62,977 bases of DNA from Kitasatospora phosalacinea (GTDB taxonomy: Bacteria; Actinomycetota; Actinomycetes; Streptomycetales; Streptomycetaceae), in contig NZ_JNYE01000033.1 in the NCBI RefSeq assembly GCF_000717185.1, positions 1 through 62,977 of the forward strand. The letters run 5' to 3'. Of this stretch, positions 21,801 to 29,365 are shown piece by piece. The notes beneath the pieces are model-generated. The model was given only the letters and a program-made list of their open reading frames with translations. It searched no databases and was not told where the DNA came from. Position 1 is the first letter of the stretch; the number at the start of each line of letters is the position of its first letter. Both the position numbers and the translations under genes were made by a program.

Positions 21801-22411
21801 TCGGCGAGCACGTCGACCCGGCGGGCCAGGAAGTGGTGCGGCACGCTGACCGGCGCGTCCTCGTACAGGATGCCCTCGGGGTACAACACGCCCGCCTCGT
21901 CGAAGAAGGAGCGGCGGTAGACCTTGTTCCAGGCGGTGCGGTCGGTGATCAGCGCCGGGATCTCGGTGATGTGGGTGCGCAGCCGGGTCGTCGCGAACGG
22001 CCTGCGGTGGCCGCCGGACTGGTAGTGGCCGACCGCGCGGAAGCGCAGCACGTTGCCGGTGCAGAAGTCCGAGCCGGTCTCGTCCAGGGTGCCGATCATC
22101 AGCTCGTACGCGGACGGCGGCATGGTGTCGTCGCTGTCGACGAACGCCAGGAACTCGCTGTCCGGGGAGATGTTCCGGTAGCCGGTGTTGCGGGCCGCCC
22201 CCAGACCCTTGTTCACCTGCTGCACCAGCCGGAACCGGGAGTCCTTCGCGGCGTAGGCCCGCGCGATCTCGGCGCTGGAGTCCTTGGAGCCGTCGTCGAC
22301 CATGACGCACTCGAAGTCGGCGAAGGTCTGGGCGGCGATGGAGTCCAGGCACTCCTCGAGGTAGCGCTCGACGTTGTAGATCGGAACGACGACGGAGAGA
22401 CGGGGGGCCAT
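18830..22411 (-). CDS. Fused GT2 glycosyltransferase and CDP-glycerol glycerophosphotransferase-like protein
   Basis: A 1193-residue multidomain protein. Residues ~1-330 form a GT2 domain (VVVPIYNVERYLEECLDSI, VDDGS, and a DxD-type motif FVDSDDT). Residues ~380-780 hold beta-rich modules shared with the preceding gene (NEYPPVHWVEDD). Residues ~790-1190 form a TagF-like transferase domain ending VTDYSASVFDFVNTGRP and LEHYRDNLRGFSFDF. The site where TagF enzymes have catalytic His reads TWQGVPLKRIG, with Gln (codon 19643-19645); the second His region is LLVRSHEVV. It may polymerise a sugar-polyol phosphate polymer or be altered in activity. Confidence 0.88.
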   Translation of the reverse strand: MAPRLSVVVPIYNVERYLEECLDSIAAQTFADFECVMVDDGSKDSSAEIARAYAAKDSRFRLVQQVNKGLGAARNTGYRNISPDSEFLAFVDSDDTMPPSAYELMIGTLDETGSDFCTGNVLRFRAVGHYQSGGHRRPFATTRLRTHITEIPALITDRTAWNKVYRRSFFDEAGVLYPEGILYEDAPVSVPHHFLARRVDVLAEPIYHWREREVGEMSITQMKTNPKGVIDRVRSMELVREWLSAQSDPKFRKYLRTYDENNLVEEIPMFFGSVLENDPDYNAAYLESAGRLLRAIGPEPVRRLRAPLRLKYHLTLQGRLEELIEQLRFEKDSNGAAPARGLLRPYADYPFLRGGRKSVPADVLRLKNALVMRSRLYEARWEGGKLKLSGHAFPEHLGAEHKHDMVKALVLREAKGRGVVAVQTKAQYSPEATASSPHDLYSCDWAGFSASIDPQRLKSRGAWKDGSWRVLVAGVGKGGVYKGRVSVGWHDRNEYPPVHWVEDDVRIVPWSRDGHLLLRVERVRARAVAASAQDGTVELRGLVRSGPDLAGGELKLRHVESDRELFAELELGTPAGRDLPFTARVRLSELTAVREAWDALDPTAEERTRDRWDLELKLTDGSSLPVVLDDRAAPVRLHVPLPGGDRALYAKPSPSGYLQLCDQVLQPVIEEVARATDGEGFVLSGSFPLPGTHRYELVIRHPKRQEEHAYPMEIADGRFRAALPAVPTASFAGRVPLHKGTWTVLFRPVGAPVDSLWPAAALSDRTFDALPLEIEARGKRVALERRLFDTLTLESHDPLDPDERSGYRQRLLRHGYAAAQDAPLTDTVLYHTVREDWWTVDGGLYGDSPRAVHEELVRRGLPLRHLWTSNDLQAELPQTAECVRHRSPEWFEALATAKYVVTSTHLPTYFRRRPGQVVLQTWQGVPLKRIGTDFEKVWFTDSGYLEHLKEEVPQWSLLTAGNRWSVPVLRRAFGYGGEVLESGAPRNDLLFAADREKTAERVREQLGLPEGKKVVLYAPTFREDRRLPDGGYQFNLQLDLEAARAALGDDQVLLVRSHEVVRGQIAEAGNGYVWDVSTYPDAAELLLVADVLVTDYSASVFDFVNTGRPVLFFAYDLEHYRDNLRGFSFDFEAQAPGPLLRTSAEVVAALGDVPAATAGYADRYAAFREAYADLDDGRASARVVDALLAEGEA

Positions 22412-22551
22412 CGGTAGCGCAGAGCCTTTCCTCGGGGGTGCGGCCGGCGGGTCCGTCGAAACGTACGAAAGCGGACCGTCACCGGCCGCGATCCTACCCC
22501 TCCGGGCTTGCTAGTCTGCGCCAGGCCAGGTCGGGTCGGGAGAGTGATGAG

Positions 22552-23550
22552 ATGCCGCGGTTCAGTGTGGTGGTGCCGGTGCACGCCGTCGAGGAGTACC
22601 TCCCGGAGTGCCTGGAGTCGGTGCTTGCACAAACCTTCGCGGACTTCGAACTGATCGGGGTGGACGACCGCTCGCCCGACGGCTGCGGCGCCATCCTGGA
22701 CGCGGCCGCCGCCCGCGACCCCCGGGTCACCGTCCGCCACCTGCCCGAGAACGTCGGCCTCGGCCCGGCCCGCAACGCGGGCGCGGAACTCGCCACCGGC
22801 GACTACGTGCTCTTCCTGGACAGCGACGACACCCTCACCCCCGGCCTGCTCGCCGACATCGACGCCCGGCTGCGCGCCACCGGCGACCCCGACCTGCTGG
22901 TGTTCGACTACGCCCGCACCTACTGGGACGGCCGGGTCGCCCGCTCCGCCTCCGCCCCCGTCTTCGCCCGGCCCGGCCCCGAGGTGTTCACCACGGACGA
23001 ACGGCCCGACCTGCTCGACCTGCTCCAGGTCGCCTGGAACAAGGCGTACCGCCGCGGCTTCCTGGCCGACAACGGCCTGTCCTTCCCGCCCGGCTACTAC
23101 GAGGACACCCCGTTCACCTACCCGGCGCTGCTCGCCGCCGAGCGGATCACCCTGCTCGACACCGTCGGCGTCCACTACCGGCAGCGCCGCGAGGGCGGCA
23201 ACATCCTCGCCACCGCCTCCCGCAAGCACTTCGACGTCTTCGCCCAGTACGACCGGGTGTTCGCCTTCCTCGACGCCCGCCCCGACCTGGGCCGCTGGCG
23301 CCCCGTCGTCTACCGGAGGATGCTCGGCCACCTCGCCACCGTGGTCTCCAGGCCCGGACGCGTCCCGGCCGGGGACCGCCGCGAGTTCTTCCGCCGCGCC
23401 GCCGAGCACTGCACCCGCCACCGCCCCGCCGGCTACCGCCCCGCCCCCGGCCGCGAAGGCCTGCGCGGCGAACTGGTCGCCCGCGGCAACCACCTCGGCT
23501 TCCAGGGCCTGCGCATGCTCGCCCGGGCCCGCCGGGCCGTCCGCCGCTGA
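22552..23550 (+). CDS. GT2-family glycosyltransferase
   Basis: A 332-residue cytoplasmic glycosyltransferase starting MPRFSVVVPVHAVEEYLPE, with the nucleotide-sugar-binding VDDRSPDG and the metal-binding LFLDSDDTLTPG. The acceptor-side motif PPGYYEDTPFTYPALL resembles the GT2 domain fused in the divergent neighbour (YPEGILYEDAPVSVP), so the two are paralogues likely acting on the same polymer. Divergent from the fused gene across 140 bases. Start ATG 22552 after GGGAGAGTG. Confidence 0.9.
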   Translation: MPRFSVVVPVHAVEEYLPECLESVLAQTFADFELIGVDDRSPDGCGAILDAAAARDPRVTVRHLPENVGLGPARNAGAELATGDYVLFLDSDDTLTPGLLADIDARLRATGDPDLLVFDYARTYWDGRVARSASAPVFARPGPEVFTTDERPDLLDLLQVAWNKAYRRGFLADNGLSFPPGYYEDTPFTYPALLAAERITLLDTVGVHYRQRREGGNILATASRKHFDVFAQYDRVFAFLDARPDLGRWRPVVYRRMLGHLATVVSRPGRVPAGDRREFFRRAAEHCTRHRPAGYRPAPGREGLRGELVARGNHLGFQGLRMLARARRAVRR

Positions 23551-23665
23551 AACGCGAACCGCTGCGCGGGCCCGCCCCGGTAGGCGGCTGATCGCCTGCG
23601 GCAGGCACCCCGGTTTCCAGGGCCGTCCGCCGCTGGGACGCGCGCTGCCGCGCGGGCCCGCCCTC
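23467..23665. repeat. Degenerate direct repeat of the GT2 gene 3' end
   Basis: The last ~110 bases of the GT2 gene and its trailing sequence (from 23467) recur imperfectly at 23583-23665. Shared anchors are TTCCAGGGCC, GTCCGCCGCTG and GCGCGGGCCCGCCC. The second copy lacks about 27 internal bases and has many substitutions. It looks like an old tandem duplication in the spacer before the YihY gene. Confidence 0.65.
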
Positions 23666-23766
23666 CGCCGGGAGGGGCCGGGCGTCCGGGGGCGCCGGGG
23701 GCGTCCGGTGGTGTGCCGTCGCGTCGGTCCGCGTTCGGGGGGCCGGGCGGCGGTATACAGCCAAGG

Positions 23767-24711
23767 GTGGACTTCCTCACCAAGCTGCCCGTGGTCGGCC
23801 CGCTGGTCGCCCGCCTGCTGCGCAGCCGCCCCTACCGGGTGTACCTGCTGTTCGACGACGTGCAGGGCAACCGGCTGGCCGGGGCGGTCACCTTCTTCGG
23901 GTTCCTGGCGTTGTTCCCGCTGCTCACCGTGGCCCTGGCGATCGCCCTGGCCACCCTCTCCGACGCCCGGGTCCACCAGTTGCAGGACAAGATCTCCGAG
24001 CAGCTGCCCGGCCTCGCCGACTCGCTCGACCTGAACGCCATGGTCGCCAACGCGGGCACCGTCGGACTGGTCTCCGGCGTGCTGCTGCTGGTCTCCGGCC
24101 TCGGCTGGGTCGACACCATGCGCGGTGCCGTGCGCACCGCCTGGCGGCTGCCGGACGAGGGCGGGAACCCGGTCCTGGTCAAGGCCCGCGACTGCGTGGT
24201 GCTGCTCGGCCTGGGCCTGGTCTGCCTGGCCTCGCTGGCCGCCTCCGCGGTGGCCACCACCCTCGCCCAACGGCTCGCCGACGGCCTCGGCCTGCACGGC
24301 GGGGCCGCCCGCTGGGCGCTGTCCGCGCTGGGCTTCCTGATCGCGGTCTGCGCCGACCTGCTGCTGTTCGCCTACCTGCTCGGCCCGTTCCCGCGGATCC
24401 GCGACCAGCACCGCCGCGCCCTGCTGGAGGGCGCGCTGATCGGCGCGGTCGGCTTCGAACTGCTGAAGCTGCTGCTCTCCTCGTACCTGGGCTCGGTGGC
24501 CGGCCGCAGCCTGTACGGGGCGTTCGGCGTGCCGGTGGCGCTGCTGCTGTGGATCGACTTCGTCGCCCGGCTGCTGATGTACTGCGCGGCCTGGACGGCC
24601 CTGGCCGACCCGGAGGAGGCCCGGCTGCGGGCCGTCCGGCAGGCCGAGGCGGCCCTCGAAACCGCTGGGAAGACACCAGCCCGAGCCACTGTCCGGCATT
24701 CGGACGAGTGA
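23767..24711 (+). CDS. YihY/BrkB-family inner-membrane protein
   Basis: A 314-residue protein with about six transmembrane helices and the family pattern: FFGFLALFPLLTVALAIAL, LVSGLGWVDTMRGAVRTAW, and FGVPVALLLWIDFVARLLMYCAAW near the C-terminus. YihY/BrkB proteins are widespread, often mislabelled ribonuclease BN, and their function is unknown. Start GTG 23767; TATACA lies seven bases upstream, so the transcript may be leaderless. Confidence 0.87.
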   Translation: MDFLTKLPVVGPLVARLLRSRPYRVYLLFDDVQGNRLAGAVTFFGFLALFPLLTVALAIALATLSDARVHQLQDKISEQLPGLADSLDLNAMVANAGTVGLVSGVLLLVSGLGWVDTMRGAVRTAWRLPDEGGNPVLVKARDCVVLLGLGLVCLASLAASAVATTLAQRLADGLGLHGGAARWALSALGFLIAVCADLLLFAYLLGPFPRIRDQHRRALLEGALIGAVGFELLKLLLSSYLGSVAGRSLYGAFGVPVALLLWIDFVARLLMYCAAWTALADPEEARLRAVRQAEAALETAGKTPARATVRHSDE

Positions 24712-24712
24712 C

Positions 24713-24718
24713 TATGAT
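24713..24718 (+). promoter_or_regulatory. Possible -10 box for the methyltransferase gene
   Basis: TATGAT lies two bases after the YihY stop, about 80 bases before the methyltransferase start. No convincing -35 is present at 17-18 bp, so the call rests on the -10 alone. Confidence 0.35.
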
Positions 24719-24799
24719 CCCGCTCACACCCGTCCGGCTTCGGCCGCCGACCGCACCCGGTGGCGTCCCGCACGCCCCGGCCCGCACCCAGGAGACCGT

Positions 24800-25660
24800 G
24801 TGTCCGCTCTAGACACCAGTGCCGCTCCCGCCGCTCCCGCCGCCCCCGACGACGTGCCCGGATGGTTCTTCCGGGCCGACCGGGAGGTGTTCTCCCACCT
24901 GCTGGACCGGCAGACCGCCGCCGGGACCAGCGGCGACCTGCTGGAGATGGGCGCCTACCTGGGCCGCTCGGCGATCCTGCTCGGCAACCACCTGCAGAGC
25001 GGCGAGACCTTCACGGTCTGCGACCTGTTCGACCTCGACGCGCCCGACGACGAGAACTCCGCCGAGATGAGCATGTCCTACCGGGAGACCCTCACCCGGC
25101 GCGCCTTCGAGACCAACTACCGGGCCTTCCACCCCGAGCTCCCGGTGATCGTCCAGGCCCCCACCTCGGTGCTCGCCGACGGCCGGATCGCCGCCGACAG
25201 CTGCCGCTTCGTCCACATCGACGCCTCCCACCTGTACGAGCACGTGGCGGGCGACATCCTGGTCGCCCGCGACGCGCTCGCCAAGAACGGCGTCGTCGCC
25301 CTCGACGACTACCGCGCCCCGCACACCCCCGGCGTGGCGGCCGCCGTCTGGGAGGCCGTGTTCACCCTCGGGCTGCGGCCGGTGCTGCTCACCCCCGAGA
25401 AGTTCTACGGCACCTGGGGCGACGCGGACGCCGTCCGCGCCGACCTGCTCGCCCGGGACTGGCGCGCCGAGGGCTTCCGGCTCGACGAGGAGCACCTCGC
25501 CGGGCAGGTCTGCCACCGCCTCGCCTGGGACGAGCCCGCGCCGCCCGCGCGGCCCGCCCCGCAGCGCTCGCTGTCCCGCCGGGTCGCCCTGGACGTGCTG
25601 CCGCCGTTCGCCGCCCGCGCGGTGCGCCGCGCCCTGCGCAACGGGCGCAAGGCCGCCTGA
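24800..25660 (+). CDS. Class I SAM-dependent methyltransferase (macrocin-O-methyltransferase-like fold)
   Basis: A 286-residue protein. The SAM-binding motif I is GDLLEMGAYLGRSAILLG, followed by TVCDLFDLDAPDDE, and the later Asp/His segment reads RFVHIDASHLYEHV with ALDDYRAPHTPGV. This pattern fits enzymes that methylate sugar hydroxyls or related small molecules. Its place at the end of the glycopolymer island suggests it modifies the polymer or a precursor, which is inference. Start GTG 24800 after AGGAGA. Confidence 0.82.
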   Translation: MSALDTSAAPAAPAAPDDVPGWFFRADREVFSHLLDRQTAAGTSGDLLEMGAYLGRSAILLGNHLQSGETFTVCDLFDLDAPDDENSAEMSMSYRETLTRRAFETNYRAFHPELPVIVQAPTSVLADGRIAADSCRFVHIDASHLYEHVAGDILVARDALAKNGVVALDDYRAPHTPGVAAAVWEAVFTLGLRPVLLTPEKFYGTWGDADAVRADLLARDWRAEGFRLDEEHLAGQVCHRLAWDEPAPPARPAPQRSLSRRVALDVLPPFAARAVRRALRNGRKAA

Positions 25661-25670
25661 CGCCCCGTCG

Positions 25671-25703
25671 GCGCCGCCGGTACCCCCCGTGCACCGGCGG
25701 CGC
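25671..25703. terminator. Stem-loop between methyltransferase and DD-carboxypeptidase genes
   Basis: An 11-bp stem (GCGCCGCCGGT at 25671-25681 with 25693-25703) between convergent genes. Confidence 0.7.
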
Positions 25704-25730
25704 GCCCCGGCCCGCTCAGCCCCGGCCCGC

Positions 25731-26972
25731 TCAGCCCTCGTCCGACCAGCCCCCGTCGGCCCGGCCCCCCTGGCGTCCGGCGGCCCGGCGGCGCAGCGCC
25801 CGCAGCCGCAGCAGCCCGGCCGCCGCGACCGCCGCGCACAGCCCCACCGCCGACCAGGTCACCGGGCCCGGCCCGGAGGCCGCCGCGTGCGCCGCCAGCC
25901 CGCTCCCCGAGCCGGGCTCCGCGGGCCGGGCCGGGTCGGACGGGCCCGGGTCGGGCCGGGCCGCGACCGGCTCCGCGGCGGGCGCCGGGGAGCCCTGCTC
26001 CGCGCCGCCGTCCTCGGCCAGCACCCCCACCGGCTCGACCTTGCCCGCCGCGGCGAAGCCCCAGTCGAGCAGCGCCGCCGCCTCGTCGTACACCTTCGGG
26101 CTGCTCGCCGGGTGCATCACCGTCACCAGCAGCGTCCGCCCGCCGCGCTCGGCCGCGCCCGTGTAGGTGGCGCCCGCGTTCGTGGTGTAGCCGTTCTTCA
26201 CCCCGATCAGGCCCGGGTACTTGCCCAGCAGCCGGTCGGTGTTGGCGATGCCGAAGCTGCCGCGCTGCCCGGTCTTCTTGTCCACCGCGCCCGGGAACTG
26301 CGCCCAGCGGGTCGCGCAGTACGCCCGGAACTCCGGGTTGCGCAGGCCCGCCCGGGCGAACAGGGTCAGGTCGTACGCCGAGGTGACCTGCCCGTCCATG
26401 TCGTAGCCGTCCGGGCTGACCACGTGGGTGTCCCGGGCCTGCAACTGCTCCGCCCGGGCCTGCATGTCGGCGACGGTCTTCGCCACGCCGCCGTTCATGT
26501 TCGCCAGCACGTGCACCGCGTCGTTGCCGGAGGACAGGAACACCCCGCGCCACAGGTCCTCGACCTTGTAGTCGAGGTCCTCCTTGATGCCGACCAGGCT
26601 GCTGCCCGCGCCCATCCCCTGCAGCTCCGACCAGGTCACCCGGTGCACGTCGGAGGCGTGGAAGCGGGGCAGCACGGTGTCCGCGAACAGCATCTTCAGG
26701 GTCGACGCGGGCGGCAGCTGCGCGTGCGCGTTGAACGCGGCCAGCACCTGCCCGCTGCCCGCGTCCGCGACCACCCAGGACTTCCCGGTCAGGTCCTTCG
26801 GCAGCGCCGGGGCCCCCGCCGCCACCTGCACCCCGGCCGCACCCAGCCGCTCCCCGCCCACCACCGCGGGCGGCGGCGCGTCGCCCGGAACGGCGGCCGC
26901 GGCGGCAGCGGCGGGCACCAGGACCAGGACGGCAGCGGACGAACCGTGGAGGATCCGGCGGATTATCAGCAT
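25731..26972 (-). CDS. D-alanyl-D-alanine carboxypeptidase (PBP5/6 type, S11)
   Basis: An exported enzyme that trims the terminal D-Ala from peptidoglycan stem peptides. The 413-residue precursor has a signal sequence (RRILHGSSAAVLVLVPAAAA), the SxxK motif (ASTLKM), SGN (LSSGNDAVHV) and a K-x-G variant, VKNGYTTN. The C-terminus has a Pro/Glu-rich linker, a single hydrophobic segment (SAVGLCAAVAAAGLL) and a basic tail, so it should be anchored in the membrane with the catalytic domain outside. Start ATG 26972; no clear Shine-Dalgarno is present. Confidence 0.92.
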   Translation of the reverse strand: MLIIRRILHGSSAAVLVLVPAAAAAAAVPGDAPPPAVVGGERLGAAGVQVAAGAPALPKDLTGKSWVVADAGSGQVLAAFNAHAQLPPASTLKMLFADTVLPRFHASDVHRVTWSELQGMGAGSSLVGIKEDLDYKVEDLWRGVFLSSGNDAVHVLANMNGGVAKTVADMQARAEQLQARDTHVVSPDGYDMDGQVTSAYDLTLFARAGLRNPEFRAYCATRWAQFPGAVDKKTGQRGSFGIANTDRLLGKYPGLIGVKNGYTTNAGATYTGAAERGGRTLLVTVMHPASSPKVYDEAAALLDWGFAAAGKVEPVGVLAEDGGAEQGSPAPAAEPVAARPDPGPSDPARPAEPGSGSGLAAHAAASGPGPVTWSAVGLCAAVAAAGLLRLRALRRRAAGRQGGRADGGWSDEG

Positions 26973-27109
26973 TCCGGGAAAGTAACCCGGCCGCGCCCGG
27001 CCCCCCCGCGGCGCCGCCGCGCGCCACCACGAACGTGTACCGCCCACTGCTCCGATCGGCGGGCCCCGCATACTGGACGGGCACCCCGTCTGCCGCGAAG
27101 GACCCCGCC

Positions 27110-27385
27110 ATGAAGCTCAGCCGCCCGGTCTCCTGGTTCCTCACCGCCTTCGGCGTCTGGTCCGTCTTCATCTGGACGACCTTCGTCAAGAACCTCTGGA
27201 AGGACTCCGGCGGCCAGGCCTTCGTGAACGGCGACCACTCCCAGCCCACCGCCTTCTTCTGGGTCCACCTGCTGCTCGCCGTCACCTCCCTGCTGCTCGG
27301 CCTCGCCATCGGCTGGATCGGCGTCCGCGGCCTGCGCGCCCTGCGTGCCCTGCGCGGCCAGGAGCCCGCCCCCGCCGCGGAGTAG
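27110..27385 (+). CDS. Small two-helix membrane protein
   Basis: A 91-residue protein (MKLSRPVSWFLTAFGVWSVF) with one hydrophobic segment at residues ~8-25 and a second near FFWVHLLLAVTSLLLGLAIGW, ending in an Arg/Ala-rich cytoplasmic tail. It has no motif I recognise but looks like a conserved streptomycete small membrane protein (SCO4848-like in position). Divergent from the carboxypeptidase gene across 137 bases. Confidence 0.75.
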   Translation: MKLSRPVSWFLTAFGVWSVFIWTTFVKNLWKDSGGQAFVNGDHSQPTAFFWVHLLLAVTSLLLGLAIGWIGVRGLRALRALRGQEPAPAAE

Positions 27386-27494
27386 CCGCGGCCGGGCAAG
27401 GGCAATTCGCTTGCGTCCCAACCCCGTTCCGGAGCAGGATGCGCGGCCGGGCGACGATCGCGCACGCCCGCACACCGTCTTCCTGGGGGGTCCC

Positions 27495-29111
27495 TTGTCC
27501 CGCTCCGTCCCGCCGCGGCTGCTCGCCGCGTGCGCCACGGCCGTCCTCGCCGCGGGCCTGTTCGCCGCGCCCGCGGCACAGGCCGAACCCGGTCCGGCCG
27601 TCACCGGCCCGACCGTCCTGCCCGGCACCTACCTGGACACCGGCCGAACCGACGGCTGCAACGCCACCGGCACGCCGGGCTGGGTCAGCGTGAGCCAGTT
27701 CGGCCCCGAACTGTACGCGCGCACCACCGCGCCCGCCGCCCGCTTCAAGCTGTGGGACGCCACCGGTGCGAAGGTCCTCGACACCACCGCCGACGCGGAC
27801 CTCGGCGCCGTCCGGACCTCCGTCGCGAACCTCCCCGACGGCGCCGGCTACACCTGGCAGGTCTGGCCGCAGTACCGGCCGGGCTCCGGGCAGCCCACCG
27901 AGACCTGCCGCTTCGGCGTCGACACCACCCAGCCCGCGGCGCCCACCGTCCACTCGGACGACTTCCCCGACAGCGGCGGCGGCAAGTACGCCGGGCAGCC
28001 CGGCGCGTTCACCTTCTCCGCCTCCGACACCGGCTCCGGCCTGGCCTGCTTCCGCTACGTGCTGGACGGCACGGAGGGCGTCGGCGGCTGCGACCCGGCC
28101 GACCCCGACGTGGTCCTGCCGGACGCGGACGGCACCGCCACCGTGACCCTCAAGCCCGCCGGGTGGGGCACCCACGACCTCCAGGTGCAGGCCGTCGACC
28201 ACGCGGGCAACACCACCCAGCCGGTCCGCTACAGCTTCTTCGCGCCGTCCAACCCCAACCCGCCCAAGGCCCTCGGCGACGTGGACAACGACGGCGTCCC
28301 CGACATCCTGCTGCCGGACTCCCGGGGCAACCTGCTGGTGATCAGCGGCGACGCCGCGGGCACCACCCCCACCACCGTCGTCCCCGCCGAGCGGGCCCCG
28401 CTCGACGGCAGCTGGAGCGGCCTGCAGGTGGTCCACAAGGGCTGGGGCAACAGCGCACCGGCCGACACGCTCTTCGTCCGCAGCACCGCCCCCGGCAACA
28501 ACGGCTACCTCTACATGTACGCCAACCAGGGCGCGTTCCCGGTCGGCGCGAACAGCCCGGCTCTGGTCCGGCACCCCAGCTCCTGCACCGACCTCGCCAA
28601 CCTCCCGACCACTTGCCCGGACGGGCGCAGCACCACCTACCGGGACGTCCGGCAGCTGGTCGCGTTCGGCTCGGTCGACCAGGCCCGGCCCTACGGCCTC
28701 AACCTGCTGGACGTCGAGCAGGGCGACCTGTGGCTGCAGCGCGACCCCTCCCGGTTCGGCAAGTCCACCCGCCTCACCACCAGCGGCGCCTGGAACGGCT
28801 ACGACCTGATCGCCCCCGGCCCCGACGCCGACGGCAACCTCGCCCTGTGGTCCCGCGAGCAGTCCACCGGCCTGCTGCGCGCGCACGCCGTGCCGAAGCT
28901 CGCCGACGGCGGCTACGACTTCTCCGGCCTCGCCGACCCGGCCGCGGGCACCGTCCTCGGCACCTTCCCGGTCGCCGACTACCCGACCCTCGGCAGCTCC
29001 GGCGACCTCAACGGCGACGGGCAGCCCGACCTGTACGCCGTCACCGCCGACCGGCACCTGCTCGCCTACCACGGCGCCGCCGCCCCGAGGGACCGCGGCC
29101 CGCTCGCCTGA
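27495..29111 (+). CDS. Secreted FG-GAP/VCBS-like repeat protein
   Basis: A 538-residue exported protein. It starts at TTG 27495 behind a G-run, followed by a signal peptide (LLAACATAVLAAGLFAAPAAQA). An Ig-like or fibronectin-like region (residues ~60-250) precedes a beta-propeller-like part with Asp-rich Ca2+-type loops: LGDVDNDGVPDILL and SGDLNGDGQPDLYA. Related streptomycete proteins are extracellular and of unknown function. It ends soon after the last loop, slightly short of a complete blade, so a C-terminal truncation is possible. Confidence 0.82.
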   Translation: MSRSVPPRLLAACATAVLAAGLFAAPAAQAEPGPAVTGPTVLPGTYLDTGRTDGCNATGTPGWVSVSQFGPELYARTTAPAARFKLWDATGAKVLDTTADADLGAVRTSVANLPDGAGYTWQVWPQYRPGSGQPTETCRFGVDTTQPAAPTVHSDDFPDSGGGKYAGQPGAFTFSASDTGSGLACFRYVLDGTEGVGGCDPADPDVVLPDADGTATVTLKPAGWGTHDLQVQAVDHAGNTTQPVRYSFFAPSNPNPPKALGDVDNDGVPDILLPDSRGNLLVISGDAAGTTPTTVVPAERAPLDGSWSGLQVVHKGWGNSAPADTLFVRSTAPGNNGYLYMYANQGAFPVGANSPALVRHPSSCTDLANLPTTCPDGRSTTYRDVRQLVAFGSVDQARPYGLNLLDVEQGDLWLQRDPSRFGKSTRLTTSGAWNGYDLIAPGPDADGNLALWSREQSTGLLRAHAVPKLADGGYDFSGLADPAAGTVLGTFPVADYPTLGSSGDLNGDGQPDLYAVTADRHLLAYHGAAAPRDRGPLA

Positions 29112-29112
29112 C

Positions 29113-29147
29113 CACCACCGTCGACTTCCCGGGGGAGGGCGGTGGTG
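29113..29147 (+). terminator. Stem-loop after the FG-GAP protein gene
   Basis: An 8-bp stem (CACCACCG/CGGTGGTG) with a 19-base loop right after the stop; modest strength. Confidence 0.5.
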
Positions 29148-29302
29148 AAGCGTCCGGAACCGGGGTGGGGGAACGGCCGGATCGTGCCGGTGGCCCGGCC
29201 GGCTGACCGCGCCCGGGGACGCAGGAGGGCGCGGGCAACGTCGGGCGCACCGTTTCCCGGGTCGTCCTGCCGCCGGCCACGGACGGGCGCATGTGCATGC
29301 CC

Positions 29303-29331
29303 TCTTCAAATGGCCGAATCCCGCTGCTAGC
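29303..29331 (+). promoter_or_regulatory. Putative promoter of the polytopic membrane protein
   Basis: TTCAAA (29303-29308), 17 bp, TAGCCT (29326-29331). GGGGGAGGG precedes GTG 29366 within a leader of about 28 bases. Confidence 0.5.
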
Positions 29332-29365
29332 CTGCCCGGCACGAACTGTGGGGGAGGGCTTCGGC

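Noticed and set aside
18695..22417. A 1240-residue plus-strand frame opposite the fused glycosyltransferase gene
   Set aside because: Pure shadow of the minus-strand gene, with no domain-like sequence.
14352..25660. The glycopolymer island as a phage-defence or prophage island
   Set aside because: Every recognisable domain is polysaccharide or membrane related. No integrase, attachment repeat or tRNA gene flanks it.
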